A DNA stretch of 64,000 nt from Silicimonas sp. (GCA_022826205.1 JAJDVJ010000027.1:1-64000); one strand, 5' to 3'. Counted from the first letter of the stretch, positions 44,983 to 54,499 are shown. A program made the numbers and translations. The notes: generated by a model from the letters alone, not told the origin.

Positions 44983-45695
44983 CGCTTTCTTGCCGCTCGC
45001 CAAACCTCGAACTTCTCGACGGTCTCCTGGCGAGTTGCAGGGTAGAGCCCGATGATCGTATCCCCGGCGCGAACCCGTTCCACCACGAAAGTCTCGTATT
45101 CGGTCATCTCGTGGGCTTCGTTCGCCACCTCTTCGGCAAGATGCGCTGGAATCACGATCACGCCCTCGTTGTCGCCCACGACGATGTCGCCAGGAAAAAC
45201 CGGCGCATCGCCGCAGCCTACCGGACAATTGATCTCTATCGCCTCGTGATGTGTGAGATTCGTCGGTGCCGAAGGGCGCTGGTGATAGGCAGGAATGTCC
45301 AAGGCACCGATGGCGTGCGCGTCCCTGAAACCGCCGTCTGTCACGACGCCCTCTCCACCTCGAACCATGAGCCGCGTGACCAGGATGTCGCCTGCGCTTG
45401 CGGCTCGCGTGTCGTTCCTGCTGTCCATGACAAGGACGTGACCGGGCGGGCAGGTCTCGATCGCGTGACGCTGTGGATGCCTCGGGTTCTGGAACTCGGA
45501 CAGCCGGTTCCTGTCCTCGCGTGCAGGCATGTAGCGTAGCGTAAAGGCGGGACCGACCATGTTGCGGCCCTTTGGGGCTACTGGGGTGACGCCTTGAACA
45601 ACCTGTCGCGTCAGGCCCCTCTTGAACAGCGCGGTGGCAAGCGTCGCCACCGACACGTGTCGAAGAATCTCAATCGCATCGTCTGAAACCGTCAT
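44979..45695 (-). CDS. RraA-family protein (possible class II aldolase or regulator fold)
   Basis: A 238-residue RraA-fold protein. It carries the phosphate/metal site features PPGHVLVMDSRNDTRAASAGDIL (near 82-104) and GVVTDGGFRDAHAI (near 115-128), the region that in 4-hydroxy-4-methyl-2-oxoglutarate aldolases holds the R and D of the active site. In sugar-acid loci such proteins may split 2-keto-3-deoxy acids or have another role; true RNase E regulation is unlikely here. It lies between the dehydratase and the FAH gene in one operon. ATG 45695 begins MTVSDDAIEIL. Confidence 0.85.
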   Translation of the reverse strand: MTVSDDAIEILRHVSVATLATALFKRGLTRQVVQGVTPVAPKGRNMVGPAFTLRYMPAREDRNRLSEFQNPRHPQRHAIETCPPGHVLVMDSRNDTRAASAGDILVTRLMVRGGEGVVTDGGFRDAHAIGALDIPAYHQRPSAPTNLTHHEAIEINCPVGCGDAPVFPGDIVVGDNEGVIVIPAHLAEEVANEAHEMTEYETFVVERVRAGDTIIGLYPATRQETVEKFEVWRAARKR

Positions 45696-45778
45696 TCGCG
45701 CCCCTCGTTTTGTGCAACTTTCCAAGTCCTGGCCGATTAATCCCACTCTCGCGGGATGGATCCGGTCTTGCCCTCGCG

Positions 45779-47512
45779 TCAGTTGATTTCCGGCTCAGGA
45801 ACCGGACCCCCGAAATCCGTGCGCAGGAAATCGAAATCGCATCCCTTGTCCGCCTGCTCGACGTGACGCGCAAACATCCAGCCATAGCCGCGTTCGTAGC
45901 GCGGCTCGGGCCGCTTCCAATCTGCGCGGCGTTGCGCGAGCTCCTCGTCGGACACCTTCACGTTGAGCGTGCGCTTAGGGATGTCCACTTCGATGACGTC
46001 CCCGTCCCTGATCAGTGCCAAGGGTCCGCCGATGAAGGCCTCCGGGGCCACATGCAGGATGCAGGCGCCATAGGACGTGCCTGACATCCGGGCATCCGAA
46101 AGCCGTACCATGTCGCGGCATCCTTGCCTGAGCAACGCCTTGGGCATCGGGATCATGCCCCATTCCGGCATGCCCGGCCCGCCTTGAGGCCCAGCGTTGC
46201 GGAGGACGAGCACGTGATCCGGCGTCATGGGATAATTCTCGTCATCAATGATCTTTCGCAGTTCGGCGTAGCTGTCTGCAACAATTGCCGGTCCGGAGTG
46301 AGTCTGGAATCTTGGATCCATGGCCGCAGGCTTGATCACTGCGCCGTCAGGCGCAAGATTGCCTCGCAGCACTGCCAGCGAACCCTCATGATAGACCGGA
46401 TTCGACAGGTTCCGAATGACATCATCGTTGTAGTTCACCGCCTCCGAGATGCCCTCGCCAAGTGACTTGCCAGTGACAGTGATTGCCGTGAGGTGGAGGT
46501 GAGCGCTGACTTCCTTCATCAGCGCCGGCAGACCGCCCGCATAGAAGAAGTCCTCCATCAGGTATTCGGTGCCGCTAGGCCGGACATTCGCAATCACCGG
46601 AACGTCGTGGCCAATCGCGTCTATGTCGTCGAGTCCCCATTCGATGCCGGCACGGCGGGCCATGGCAATGAGGTGGATTATGGCGTTTGTCGAGCAACCG
46701 GTGGCCATTGCCACGACGGTGGCGTTTCGCACTGCGGCGGCAGTTACGACCTTTCCTGGGGTCAGGTCCTCCCAGACCATTTCAACTGCGCGACGGCCGC
46801 ATGCCGCGGCCATGCGCTTGTGCGCTGCATCGGGCGCAGGAATGGACGAAGCGCCCGGCAACGTTAGGCCAAACCCTTCAGCGATCGACATCATCGTGGA
46901 AGCCGTGCCCATCGTCATGCACGTGCCGTAGCTGCGCGCAATGCCGCCTTGGACGCCGTCCCACTCCGACTTGTCGACAGTCCCGGCGCGGCGCGCATCC
47001 CAGTATTTCCATACATCCGTGCCTGAGCCCAGCGTCTTGCCGGCATAGTTGCCCCTCAACATCGCTCCGGCCGGCATGAAGATGAAAGGGAGGCCCATCG
47101 AGATCGCGCCCATGACAAGGGCAGGGGTGGACTTGTCGCAGCCTCCCATCAGGACGGCACCATCGACCGGATGCGAGCGCAGGGCTTCCTCCACCTCTAT
47201 CGCGCCCATGTTGCGATAGAGCATCGAGGTGGGCTTGAGGAGCTGCTCGGAAAAGTCGTGCACGGGCAATTCGGCGGGCATGCCGCCCGCCTGAAGGATG
47301 CCGCGCCGAACCCATTCCGCACGATCTCTGAGGTGGTGGTGGCATGGCGAGAGATCAGACCACGTATTGATGATGGCAATGACGGGTTTTCCGTCCCAGT
47401 CTTCGCGGGACAGGCCCATCTGCATCGCGCGGCTTCGATGCCCCATGGATCTCAGGTCGTCTGGCCTGAACCACCGAGCGGATCGCAGGTCTTCATATTG
47501 TTTCACGGCCAA
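45779..47512 (-). CDS. IlvD/Edd-family sugar-acid dehydratase
   Basis: A 577-residue dehydratase that removes water from a sugar acid to give a 2-keto-3-deoxy acid. The cluster cysteines of the [2Fe-2S] branch are C57 (SPCHHHLRD), C125 (GGCDKSTPA) and C198 (SYGTCMTMG). The family magnesium and substrate motifs follow (PGASSIPAPDAAHKRM near 220). It resembles L-arabinonate/D-xylonate/galactonate dehydratases more than IlvD itself: the C-terminal PEPRYERGYGWMFARHV ending is typical of the sugar-acid group. It is cotranscribed with the RraA-like and FAH genes. Its 5' end and upstream spacer are duplicated at 51610-51872. Confidence 0.9.
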   Translation of the reverse strand: MAVKQYEDLRSARWFRPDDLRSMGHRSRAMQMGLSREDWDGKPVIAIINTWSDLSPCHHHLRDRAEWVRRGILQAGGMPAELPVHDFSEQLLKPTSMLYRNMGAIEVEEALRSHPVDGAVLMGGCDKSTPALVMGAISMGLPFIFMPAGAMLRGNYAGKTLGSGTDVWKYWDARRAGTVDKSEWDGVQGGIARSYGTCMTMGTASTMMSIAEGFGLTLPGASSIPAPDAAHKRMAAACGRRAVEMVWEDLTPGKVVTAAAVRNATVVAMATGCSTNAIIHLIAMARRAGIEWGLDDIDAIGHDVPVIANVRPSGTEYLMEDFFYAGGLPALMKEVSAHLHLTAITVTGKSLGEGISEAVNYNDDVIRNLSNPVYHEGSLAVLRGNLAPDGAVIKPAAMDPRFQTHSGPAIVADSYAELRKIIDDENYPMTPDHVLVLRNAGPQGGPGMPEWGMIPMPKALLRQGCRDMVRLSDARMSGTSYGACILHVAPEAFIGGPLALIRDGDVIEVDIPKRTLNVKVSDEELAQRRADWKRPEPRYERGYGWMFARHVEQADKGCDFDFLRTDFGGPVPEPEIN

Positions 47513-47654
47513 TGCATTTGCTCCGTATCGGCGTTTCCAGTCGCTTTCGTTCCAGGGTCCGATCCTGCCTTCGTCATCGCCTGTTGTCCATTGCGTGATC
47601 CGACACTTGGCTCATGCCAGGATCCGGTCAGGATCTTTTGGCTAGCGCGAGAGG
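47375..47654 (-). repeat. Junction repeat 2, copy A (next to intact IlvD/Edd gene)
   Basis: This block aligns nearly gap-free with 51610-51872 in direct orientation. It includes the first about 45 codons of the dehydratase, the spacer, and the last codons of an MFS gene. Shared stretches include GATGCCCCATG and TTGCGTGAT-like segments. The similarity ends at about 47655. Confidence 0.8.
47628..47654 (-). pseudogene. Relic of the 3' end of an MFS transporter gene
   Basis: Minus-strand codons read P-L-A-L-A-K-R-S-stop, aligned with the end of the intact MFS gene at 51846 (P-L-A-L-A-E-E-S-stop). Only these nine codons survive; they were found because the adjoining spacer is duplicated too. Confidence 0.65.
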
Positions 47655-47791
47655 TCACGCTCCGAGCTTCCGGTTGCCTTGACGTCGGCGGTCAGAGTCG
47701 CCACACAGGAACGCAGGCGGGTTCTGTTCGATGTCGCCATCGGGCGCAAGCCTGCACTTGACGGGGGATTTGTCAAAAAAGGGAGGAGACC

Positions 47792-48778
47792 ATGACTGTC
47801 ATCAGATCCATCCTCGGCGGAGTTGCCGCGCTTGCCATCGGAGCAATGGCGCATGCCGAGGAACTCAAGCTCGCGCATTTCTCTTCTACCAAGTACCATC
47901 TGCACGTCGAAATGTTCGTGCCACTTGCGGAGAATCTGGCGGAAGCAACCGGCGGTGCGACGACCATACGTGTCTATCCGGGCGGAGAGCTTGGTCCAGG
48001 TCCGGTCAAGCAGTATGACCGTGTCATCGACGGTGTGGCAGACATCGTGTACGCTCTGCCGGGCTACACGGCGTCGCAGTTCAAGAAGACGCTGCTTGTC
48101 GAGGTTCCGGGCATCGTAAAGCCCGGTGTGAACAAGACCGAGGCAATTTGGGCCAATGTCGACATGCTCGACGCTGAATTCCGCCGCGTCGTGCTCTTGG
48201 GACTTTGGACGGCCGGTGACGCCATGTTGCTGATGCACGAAAAGAAGGTCGAATCACTTTCCGATCTGGCCGGCCTGAAAATCCGCGTACCGTCCAAGAA
48301 TACCGGTCGCCTCGTTGAGGCATGGGGAGCGACCGCAGTATCCATGCCGATCACGCAAGTTTATCAGTCGATGGATACCGGCGTCGTGGACGGCACCCTC
48401 GTGGACGCCTCGGTGCTGACAAGCTTCAAGCTCGGCGAAGTGACCAAGTACATCACCGCTGGCATGAATGCCACGAACTCCGTGTTCATGCTGGTCATGA
48501 ATCGTGACAGCTGGGAGGCGCTGGATGCCGACACCCAGGCCAAGCTGACCGAGTTGACTGGTGCCGAGATGTCCGAAGGTGGTCGAGTCACCATGACAAA
48601 TGCCTCTGACAAAGCGCTGAAGAAGTGGGTCGCCGAAGGGGGCGAAGTCCACACGCTTTCGGCAGAAGCTGCTGCTGATTTCAACGCGGCGAGCGACAAC
48701 CTTGCCGCCGAAGTGATTGCAGAACTCGATGGCGAGGGAATCGACGCCTCGGGGTGGGCCGCCGCATTGCGGCAGTAA
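47792..48778 (+). CDS. dctP: TRAP transporter substrate-binding protein DctP
   Basis: A 328-residue periplasmic binding protein. The signal peptide is residues 1-22 (ILGGVAALAIGAMAHA). The mature DctP fold begins LKLAHFSSTKYHLHVEMFVPLAE, with the arginine-containing ligand motif KIRVPSKNTGRLVEAWGA near residues 160-177. TRAP systems use it to capture an organic acid or sugar acid; here the likely ligand is a pentonate, given the divergent dehydratase operon. GGGAGGAGA precedes the ATG. dctQ starts within its stop (TAATG). Confidence 0.92.
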   Translation: MTVIRSILGGVAALAIGAMAHAEELKLAHFSSTKYHLHVEMFVPLAENLAEATGGATTIRVYPGGELGPGPVKQYDRVIDGVADIVYALPGYTASQFKKTLLVEVPGIVKPGVNKTEAIWANVDMLDAEFRRVVLLGLWTAGDAMLLMHEKKVESLSDLAGLKIRVPSKNTGRLVEAWGATAVSMPITQVYQSMDTGVVDGTLVDASVLTSFKLGEVTKYITAGMNATNSVFMLVMNRDSWEALDADTQAKLTELTGAEMSEGGRVTMTNASDKALKKWVAEGGEVHTLSAEAAADFNAASDNLAAEVIAELDGEGIDASGWAAALRQ

Positions 48779-49293
48779 TGGCTGACGGTCACAGCAACAT
48801 CTCGGGCGTCTGGGGTTCCCCTGAACGCCTTCTTAACGGGGTCGCTCTTCTGGGCGGCCTCGTCCTTTTCGGGTTGGTGCTCTTGGTCAGCATCGCCGTA
48901 TTCGCCCGTTATGTGCTCAATCAGCCAATTCTCGGCGACCAGGAACTGGTTGAAATCGGAATGTCGCTCGTGGTCATGGCGGCGATGCCCCTCACCACAT
49001 TTCAGAACGGTCACATCCGCGTTGACATCCTGGACCACAGGATCGGGGCACTGGGCAGGTTTGTGGGCGACGTCTTTGCTCGCGTCGTCTCCTGCATCGT
49101 GCTCTTTCTTCTGGTCCGGAAGTCCTGGGACAAGATGCTGGATGCCCACGAATACGGCGATGTGACCAACATGATAGAGATTCCGGTCTGGATTGCGTAT
49201 GGTGCAATTTCCTTTGGCATGGGCCTTTTTGCATTGGTTCTCGCAGTGCAGCTGATTGGACAGTTTCGACAAGGCGTTTCAGACTATGAGTGA
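48778..49293 (+). CDS. dctQ: TRAP transporter small permease DctQ
   Basis: A 171-residue membrane protein with four hydrophobic segments (from GVALLGGLVLFGLVLLVSIAV to YGAISFGMGLFALVLAVQLI) and the family sequence VFARYVLNQPILGDQELVEIG. It forms the membrane complex with DctM. The ATG shares one base with the dctP stop. Confidence 0.92.
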   Translation: MADGHSNISGVWGSPERLLNGVALLGGLVLFGLVLLVSIAVFARYVLNQPILGDQELVEIGMSLVVMAAMPLTTFQNGHIRVDILDHRIGALGRFVGDVFARVVSCIVLFLLVRKSWDKMLDAHEYGDVTNMIEIPVWIAYGAISFGMGLFALVLAVQLIGQFRQGVSDYE

Positions 49294-50587
49294 AACCTTG
49301 ATCGGAGCCTGGGGGATCGTCGCGCTGTTCTTTTGCCTTGTCGCAAGATTGCCAGTCGGCATGGCACTACTTGTTGTCGGCTTCGGAGGCATTTGGGTCA
49401 TCGACGGCCAAAGGGCGGCCATCGCCACCATGTCGTCGGAGACCTATACGTCGATAACATCCTATTCGCTTTCGATCATTCCGCTCTTTGTGCTCATGGG
49501 CAACATGGCCGGGGCAGCAGGTTATTCCCAGCGACTATATGAAGCGGCATATGCCTGGGTCGGCAGGTTGCGAGGCGGATTGGCGTCATCCACAGTTCTG
49601 GGCTGCGCCGCCTTTGCTGCCGTGTCAGGTTCATCCGTCGCAACCGCAGTGACCATCGGGAAGGTCGCCCTGCCCGAAATGAAGCGGTTCGGCTATGCTG
49701 ACGGTCTTGCGACGGGTTCAGTCGCAGCAGGTGGTACGCTTGGCATACTGATCCCGCCATCCACTGGCTTCGTGCTCTACGCGATCCTGACCGAAGAGAG
49801 CATCGGCAAGCTCTTCATCGCGGGTATCTTGCCAGGCATTCTGCTTTCACTCCTCTTCGTGGTTGTCATTTTGATGATCACGTCGGTGCGGCCCGATTCC
49901 GGTCCGGTTGGTCCAAGCACGACTGCTGGCGAGAAACTGATTGCGTCCCTGAGATCTTTGCCGTTGATCGGAGTCATTTTGGCATCCATTGGGGGCATTT
50001 ATCTTGGTGTTTTCACGCCAGTTGAGGCCGCTGGCGTAGGAGCGACCCTTGTCTCGATTCTAGCGCTTGGGACGGGCGCGGTGAAACTCGGCAAGGTGCC
50101 CGAAATCCTGCTTGAGACAGTGACGACGACCGCCATGCTGTACTTGATCATTATCGGCGCACATGTCTTCGGGCCGTTCCTTGCACTCACGCACATTCCC
50201 GAAACCCTTGCGTTGCAGCTTGAGGCATTTGGCCTCGGACCCTACGGAACACTTGCCCTGATCCTGGTCGGCTACATCATTCTTGGCATGTTCTTCGATG
50301 GTCTTGCCATGCTGGTCGTCACGATGCCGGTCGTGTTCCCGATCATCGCCGGTCTCGGGTTTGACCCGATCTGGTTCGGGGTGATCTGCGTTGTCGTGAT
50401 CGAGATGGGCCTGATCACGCCGCCCGTCGGCATCAACGTCTTCGTCGTCAAGGGCGTCGCTGCAGGAATTCCCATGAGCACGATTTTTCGAGGTGTCCTG
50501 CCATTCTGGGTCGCGATGGCGGTTTGCCTTGCACTGCTCGTCGCATTTCCGCAGATCGCCCTGTTCCTGCCGGGACAGATGAGGTGA
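49286..50587 (+). CDS. dctM: TRAP transporter large permease DctM
   Basis: A 433-residue membrane protein with about twelve hydrophobic segments. It has the family motifs LGCAAFAAVSGSSVATAVTIG (split near 114-134), GGTLGILIPPSTGFVLYAI and the C-terminal IEMGLITPPVGINVFVVKG. Sodium-driven import of the DctP ligand takes place through this subunit. The start overlaps dctQ by eight bases. An imperfect hairpin (CAACGA/TCGTTG, 50589-50609) follows the stop. Confidence 0.93.
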   Translation: MSETLIGAWGIVALFFCLVARLPVGMALLVVGFGGIWVIDGQRAAIATMSSETYTSITSYSLSIIPLFVLMGNMAGAAGYSQRLYEAAYAWVGRLRGGLASSTVLGCAAFAAVSGSSVATAVTIGKVALPEMKRFGYADGLATGSVAAGGTLGILIPPSTGFVLYAILTEESIGKLFIAGILPGILLSLLFVVVILMITSVRPDSGPVGPSTTAGEKLIASLRSLPLIGVILASIGGIYLGVFTPVEAAGVGATLVSILALGTGAVKLGKVPEILLETVTTTAMLYLIIIGAHVFGPFLALTHIPETLALQLEAFGLGPYGTLALILVGYIILGMFFDGLAMLVVTMPVVFPIIAGLGFDPIWFGVICVVVIEMGLITPPVGINVFVVKGVAAGIPMSTIFRGVLPFWVAMAVCLALLVAFPQIALFLPGQMR

Positions 50588-50627
50588 TCAACGAAGTCTT
50601 GCCTCGTTGGGCACGGACTCTTTCATT

Positions 50628-51368
50628 TTAGGTCATCGACGACCAGATCAACCGGACTGCAATCGCTGCGAGCAGTATCAGGATTATCCGGTCAAACACC
50701 GCCTTTGACATGTATCTGGCTGCCCATTCACCAAGCGGCATGGAAAGGAACATTGGAACCGTGGCCGCTATTGCCATGAGCGAGCGTTCTGTCGTCAGGA
50801 TGCCAAGGTAGGCAAGAGACGGGATCTGCACGACCGACATAGTGACGAAGAAGACCGAGATTGTCGCAATGAACTCTTCTCTGGGAAGACGCATGGCATT
50901 CAGGAACGTTACGGAGACCGGTGCGGAGATTCCTCCGGCCCCTTGCATCAATCCTCCAGCGATGCCGACATAGGGCACAAGCCGCATTCCTGCCGATCTA
51001 TCCAGCGCCCAGTCCGGCTGAAAGAGCCGCAGGAAGATATACGCAAGAACCATGCCGGCCAACGAGGCCATCAAGGCATCCGTTGGGAGAGACGCAAGCA
51101 GTACTGAGCCGGCAATCGCTCCGACCGAACCCGCTATCGCAAATCCGTAGACCAGCTGGAACGGTCCACGATGCATTCGATAGGCGTACGAATGCCAGAT
51201 GTTCGAGAACAGGTTGATTACGGAAAAGACCGCGACTGCAAGCTGTACATCGAAAATCGCGGCCAGGATCGGGACGCCAACCACGGGTGCGCCGGCGCCT
51301 GTCGCCCCTTTCAGGAAGCCGCCTAACAGAATTGCGGAAGTGGCTAGTAGAAGCAGATTCGGATCCAT
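50628..51368 (-). CDS. TSUP-family (TauE/SafE) membrane permease
   Basis: A 246-residue permease with about seven or eight membrane segments and the duplicated TSUP layout (LLGGFLKGATGAGAPVVGVPILA at residues 14-36; GGLMQGAGGISAPVSVTFL near 137-155). Family members export sulfite, sulfoacetate or other organic anions, or act as importers. It converges with dctM. No sulfonate metabolic gene is adjacent, so the anion is unknown. It lies inside the segment bracketed by junction repeat 2. Confidence 0.88.
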   Translation of the reverse strand: MDPNLLLLATSAILLGGFLKGATGAGAPVVGVPILAAIFDVQLAVAVFSVINLFSNIWHSYAYRMHRGPFQLVYGFAIAGSVGAIAGSVLLASLPTDALMASLAGMVLAYIFLRLFQPDWALDRSAGMRLVPYVGIAGGLMQGAGGISAPVSVTFLNAMRLPREEFIATISVFFVTMSVVQIPSLAYLGILTTERSLMAIAATVPMFLSMPLGEWAARYMSKAVFDRIILILLAAIAVRLIWSSMT

Positions 51369-51544
51369 GCGTGCCCCGCGACAATCAGAACTGCATAGCG
51401 GCGAGCCGGGGACGGGACGGTTGCCAACAGATCACGGAAGAGCAAGCCCGAAAGGATATGCACGCCGCTGCGGAAGAAACTGCGGTCCGTCCCGTTTGCA
51501 TCTCGTTATCCGCCGTTTGTGGCCGGCGACTGATTCTGCGATCC

Positions 51545-51745
51545 CGTTCACCAAGGTCTCGATGGTGCTGGCGAAATTGCGGGAGATCGGACCGGCCGCC
51601 AACTACGGCGATGCCTGGCCGTTCCTCCCGGTCGTCAGGGGAAATGCCACTTTGCATTGCGCAGATCCGATGCCCCATGAATCTCAGGTTGTCCGGCTTG
51701 AACCGGCGGCCTTAGTACGGCTTCGCAGCCGAGGCACGGGCCCCG
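51545..51745 (-). pseudogene. Truncated 5' end of an IlvD/Edd dehydratase gene
   Basis: Minus-strand translation gives a TAA, then RRFKPDNLRFMGHRICAMQSG followed by SDLPQFRQHHRD. It aligns with the intact dehydratase (ARWFRPDDLRSMGHRSRAMQMG, then SDLSPCHHHLRD). The similarity fades by about codon 65. It sits where an intact dehydratase gene would follow the MFS gene. The 51369-51544 remainder has no recognisable content. Confidence 0.75.
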
Positions 51746-51872
51746 TATCTGCGTATCCGGTCACGTTCATTCCTGCGCCCGAACCTGCGTTCGACGAGAC
51801 CTGCTGTCCACTGCGTGATTCGACTTGGCTCATCCCGGATTCCGGTCAGGATTCTTCGGCAAGTGCAAGAGG
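51610..51872 (-). repeat. Junction repeat 2, copy B (next to intact MFS gene)
   Basis: Direct-repeat partner of 47375-47654. It contains the intact MFS 3' end, the spacer and the truncated dehydratase 5' end. The two copies bracket dctPQM and the TSUP gene, about 4 kb. Confidence 0.8.
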
Positions 51873-53063
51873 TCCCGGGGTTTCCCGGATGGGCATGTGC
51901 AGGAGCGCAGCCAGCAGGCCGAGTGCAACAGCCGTCCACCACATTGGCGTGTAGTCCTGGTTAAGGTCATAGATCCGGCCGCCCAGCCAGGCGCCTAGGA
52001 AACTCCCCGTCTGATGGCTCAGAAAGACGAGGCCTGCCAGCGTCGAGAGGAACTTCAGCCCTTGCGTCTGTGCAACGAGGCCCATGGTCAGCGGAACCGT
52101 CGAAAGCCAGAGAAGTCCCATGACTGCCGAGAACGCAAGGACGCTGGAACCCGAGACCGGAACCAGCACAAATGCCGCGATCACCACTGCGCGCGCAAAG
52201 TAGATTCCGCTCAGCACCCATTTCTTGGAGTAGACTTGGCCTGACCACCCCGAGAGGAATGATCCTGCGATGTTGAAGAGCCCGATCAGTGCCAGCGACC
52301 ATCCGCCGATCCATGCCGCCAGTCCCACGTCAATCACGTAAGCAGGAAGGTGTGTCTGGATGAAGGCAACATGAAATCCGCAGACAAAGAACCCGAAGAA
52401 CAGGCAGAGATAGCTTCTGTCCCTGAATGCCATGCCGAGCGCGTTGCCAAAGTCCTTGGCGGATGATCCCGACGCGCTTGGCGTCGCCACGCGGGCGATG
52501 AATACAAGGAAGGGGAGGATCAGGGCAAAGCTGGCGCCGATCACAATCAGCGCGGATGACCATCCAATTGACCCGATCATCGTGGTTGCCGCCGGTGCGG
52601 CCGTAAACATTCCAAGGGATGCCGCGGCTGTGCCAAGACCAAGAATGAAGCTGCGCCGTTCTTTGGAGACGATCTTTCCGAGTGCTCCGATGACGATCGG
52701 GAAAGACGCGGCTCCTGTGCCTGCGCCTACCAGGATGCCAGTAAGGATGAAGAGCGTCGGGTCCGTTACGATTCCCCGCAGCACAAAGCCAATGCCGGCG
52801 CAGACCGCGCCGAAAGCCAGGACCCTCGCGGTCCCGAACCTGTCGGCAACGGCACCGGCAAGCGGTTGCGTGAAGCCCCAAGTGAGCAGTTGGACCGCAA
52901 CCGAGAGGGAGAAGATCTCCCGACCCCAGCCAAGGGCTTCGCTCATTGGGCTTAGGAAGACGCCAAAGGTCGCCGCGAAGCCAAACCCAAGGAACGCCAC
53001 AAGGCATCCGGCCATTATGGCGGCGTTGATCTTCCCGGCTGGAACGCTGCCCGTTTCTTGCAT
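51846..53063 (-). CDS. MFS transporter, oxalate/formate-antiporter-like (OFA) branch
   Basis: A 405-residue twelve-segment major facilitator. The loop 2-3 signature is [16 protein letters not shown] near residues 68-83; the glycine-rich [23 protein letters not shown] segment near 115-137 resembles monocarboxylate/OFA permeases. It probably moves a carboxylate. It is read toward the truncated dehydratase relic, so it was once upstream of, and likely cotranscribed with, the pentonate dehydratase. Start ATG 53063 follows GGAGGCGG. Confidence 0.88.
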   Translation of the reverse strand: MQETGSVPAGKINAAIMAGCLVAFLGFGFAATFGVFLSPMSEALGWGREIFSLSVAVQLLTWGFTQPLAGAVADRFGTARVLAFGAVCAGIGFVLRGIVTDPTLFILTGILVGAGTGAASFPIVIGALGKIVSKERRSFILGLGTAAASLGMFTAAPAATTMIGSIGWSSALIVIGASFALILPFLVFIARVATPSASGSSAKDFGNALGMAFRDRSYLCLFFGFFVCGFHVAFIQTHLPAYVIDVGLAAWIGGWSLALIGLFNIAGSFLSGWSGQVYSKKWVLSGIYFARAVVIAAFVLVPVSGSSVLAFSAVMGLLWLSTVPLTMGLVAQTQGLKFLSTLAGLVFLSHQTGSFLGAWLGGRIYDLNQDYTPMWWTAVALGLLAALLHMPIRETPGPLALAEES

Positions 53064-53245
53064 GCCGCCTCCTGTTGGTGCGATGGCTCAGTTGCACAAT
53101 TCGGTGCAAGCTCGCATGTGACTTTTTGAGGTTCAATCCCTGCTGCTGCGCGGCTCCGGCAAGGGCCGCGGCAGGTGAATGTCCGGAAACCGCCTGCTTG
53201 CGGCTACCTTTCCGCCTTGCTACCTCAAGAAAAAGGGATGGCTCC

Positions 53246-53701
53246 ATGATCAAAGAATTGAAATCGGCAGATATCAGGCTGATCCAAAAGATAATTCCAC
53301 ACCGCTATCCTTTCCTGCTCGTGGACAAGGTCATCGAGATCGATGGGCCGGACCGAGGGGTCGGGATCAAGAACGTCACGATTAACGAACCCTTCTTTGC
53401 CGGCCACTTTCCGAGCGAGCCGGTCTTTCCGGGCGTTTACATGATCGAGGCCATGGCCCAAACATCGGCCGTGATCGCCGGGGTCGGGTTGAATTTCGCG
53501 GAAGGGAAGACTTCGATCTATTTCATGACAATGGACGGCGTGAAGTTTCGTCGCAAGGTTGTACCTGGCGACGTTCTCAGGATGGAGATCACCAAGCTGC
53601 GTGGTGGAGGCAAAGTCTGGAAGTTCAGGGGCGTTGCCACGGTCGATGGCAGGATTGCCTGCGAATGCGAATTCACCGCAATGATGGACATGCCGAAGTG
53701 A
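53246..53701 (+). CDS. fabZ: 3-hydroxyacyl-ACP dehydratase FabZ
   Basis: A 151-residue hot-dog-fold dehydratase of fatty-acid elongation. The catalytic pair is H54 ([13 protein letters not shown]) and E68 (YMIEAMAQ). The N-terminal [13 protein letters not shown] is characteristic. It opens the lipid A operon: its TGA overlaps the GTG start of lpxA. AAGGGA lies upstream of ATG 53246. Confidence 0.97.
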   Translation: MIKELKSADIRLIQKIIPHRYPFLLVDKVIEIDGPDRGVGIKNVTINEPFFAGHFPSEPVFPGVYMIEAMAQTSAVIAGVGLNFAEGKTSIYFMTMDGVKFRRKVVPGDVLRMEITKLRGGGKVWKFRGVATVDGRIACECEFTAMMDMPK

Positions 53702-54498
53702 CCATAGATCCCAAGGCCACGATCCATTCAACGGCTCTTGTCGAGACGGGGGCCATCATCGGGCCAGGCGCAAGTGTCGGGCCATTCTCGGTAATTGGCG
53801 CAGAAGTCACCCTAGGTGCAGGGGTGGCTGTGAAGTCGCATGCAGTCGTGACGGGACAGACCGAAGTCGGTGACGACACCGTGATCTTTCCTGGCGCCGT
53901 CGTTGGCGAGATTCCCCAGGATCTCAAGTACAAGGGCGAGAAGACGCGGCTCATTGTCGGAAAGAGGAATCGCATTCGCGAAGGCGTAACCCTGAATACC
54001 GGCACTGCAGGGGGTGTAGGGGTGACTCGCGTAGGGGATGACTGCCTCTTCATGACCGGGTCACACGTGGCGCACGATGCCCAAGTGGGAAACCGGGTCA
54101 TTGTCGCTAACCAGGGCGCGATCGCTGGTCATTGCGTGATCGAGGACGACGTGATCATCGGTGGGCTTTCCGGCATCCATCAATGGGTTCGCGTGGGCAA
54201 GGGCGCGATCATCGGCGCGGTGACAATGGTCACGAATGACGTGATTCCCTACGGCCTTGTCCAAGCGCCAAGGGGTCAGCTGGAGGGGCTGAACCTTGTG
54301 GGACTCAAGCGCAAGGGTGTTTCCCGGGAGGACATCACGGCCCTTCGTGCCGGTTTCCAGACTCTGGCGCAGGGAGAGGGCACATTCCAGGATCGTGCCC
54401 GCAGGCTAGGCGACGAAACCTCCAGCACCTACGTGCGGGACATCGTTGAATTCATCCTTGGCGCGTCTGACCGCAGCTATCTTACCCCGGAGCGCTGA
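53698..54498 (+). CDS. lpxA: UDP-N-acetylglucosamine acyltransferase
   Basis: First enzyme of lipid A synthesis, transferring a 3-hydroxyacyl chain from ACP to UDP-GlcNAc. The 266 residues form a left-handed beta helix of hexapeptide repeats (from [20 protein letters not shown]) with the catalytic histidine at about H126 ([11 protein letters not shown]). The C-terminal helical domain follows ([19 protein letters not shown]). The start is GTG 53698 (VTIDPKA), overlapping the fabZ stop as GTGA; no ATG gives a family-like N terminus. Confidence 0.96.
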   Translation: MTIDPKATIHSTALVETGAIIGPGASVGPFSVIGAEVTLGAGVAVKSHAVVTGQTEVGDDTVIFPGAVVGEIPQDLKYKGEKTRLIVGKRNRIREGVTLNTGTAGGVGVTRVGDDCLFMTGSHVAHDAQVGNRVIVANQGAIAGHCVIEDDVIIGGLSGIHQWVRVGKGAIIGAVTMVTNDVIPYGLVQAPRGQLEGLNLVGLKRKGVSREDITALRAGFQTLAQGEGTFQDRARRLGDETSSTYVRDIVEFILGASDRSYLTPER

Positions 54499-54499
54499 G

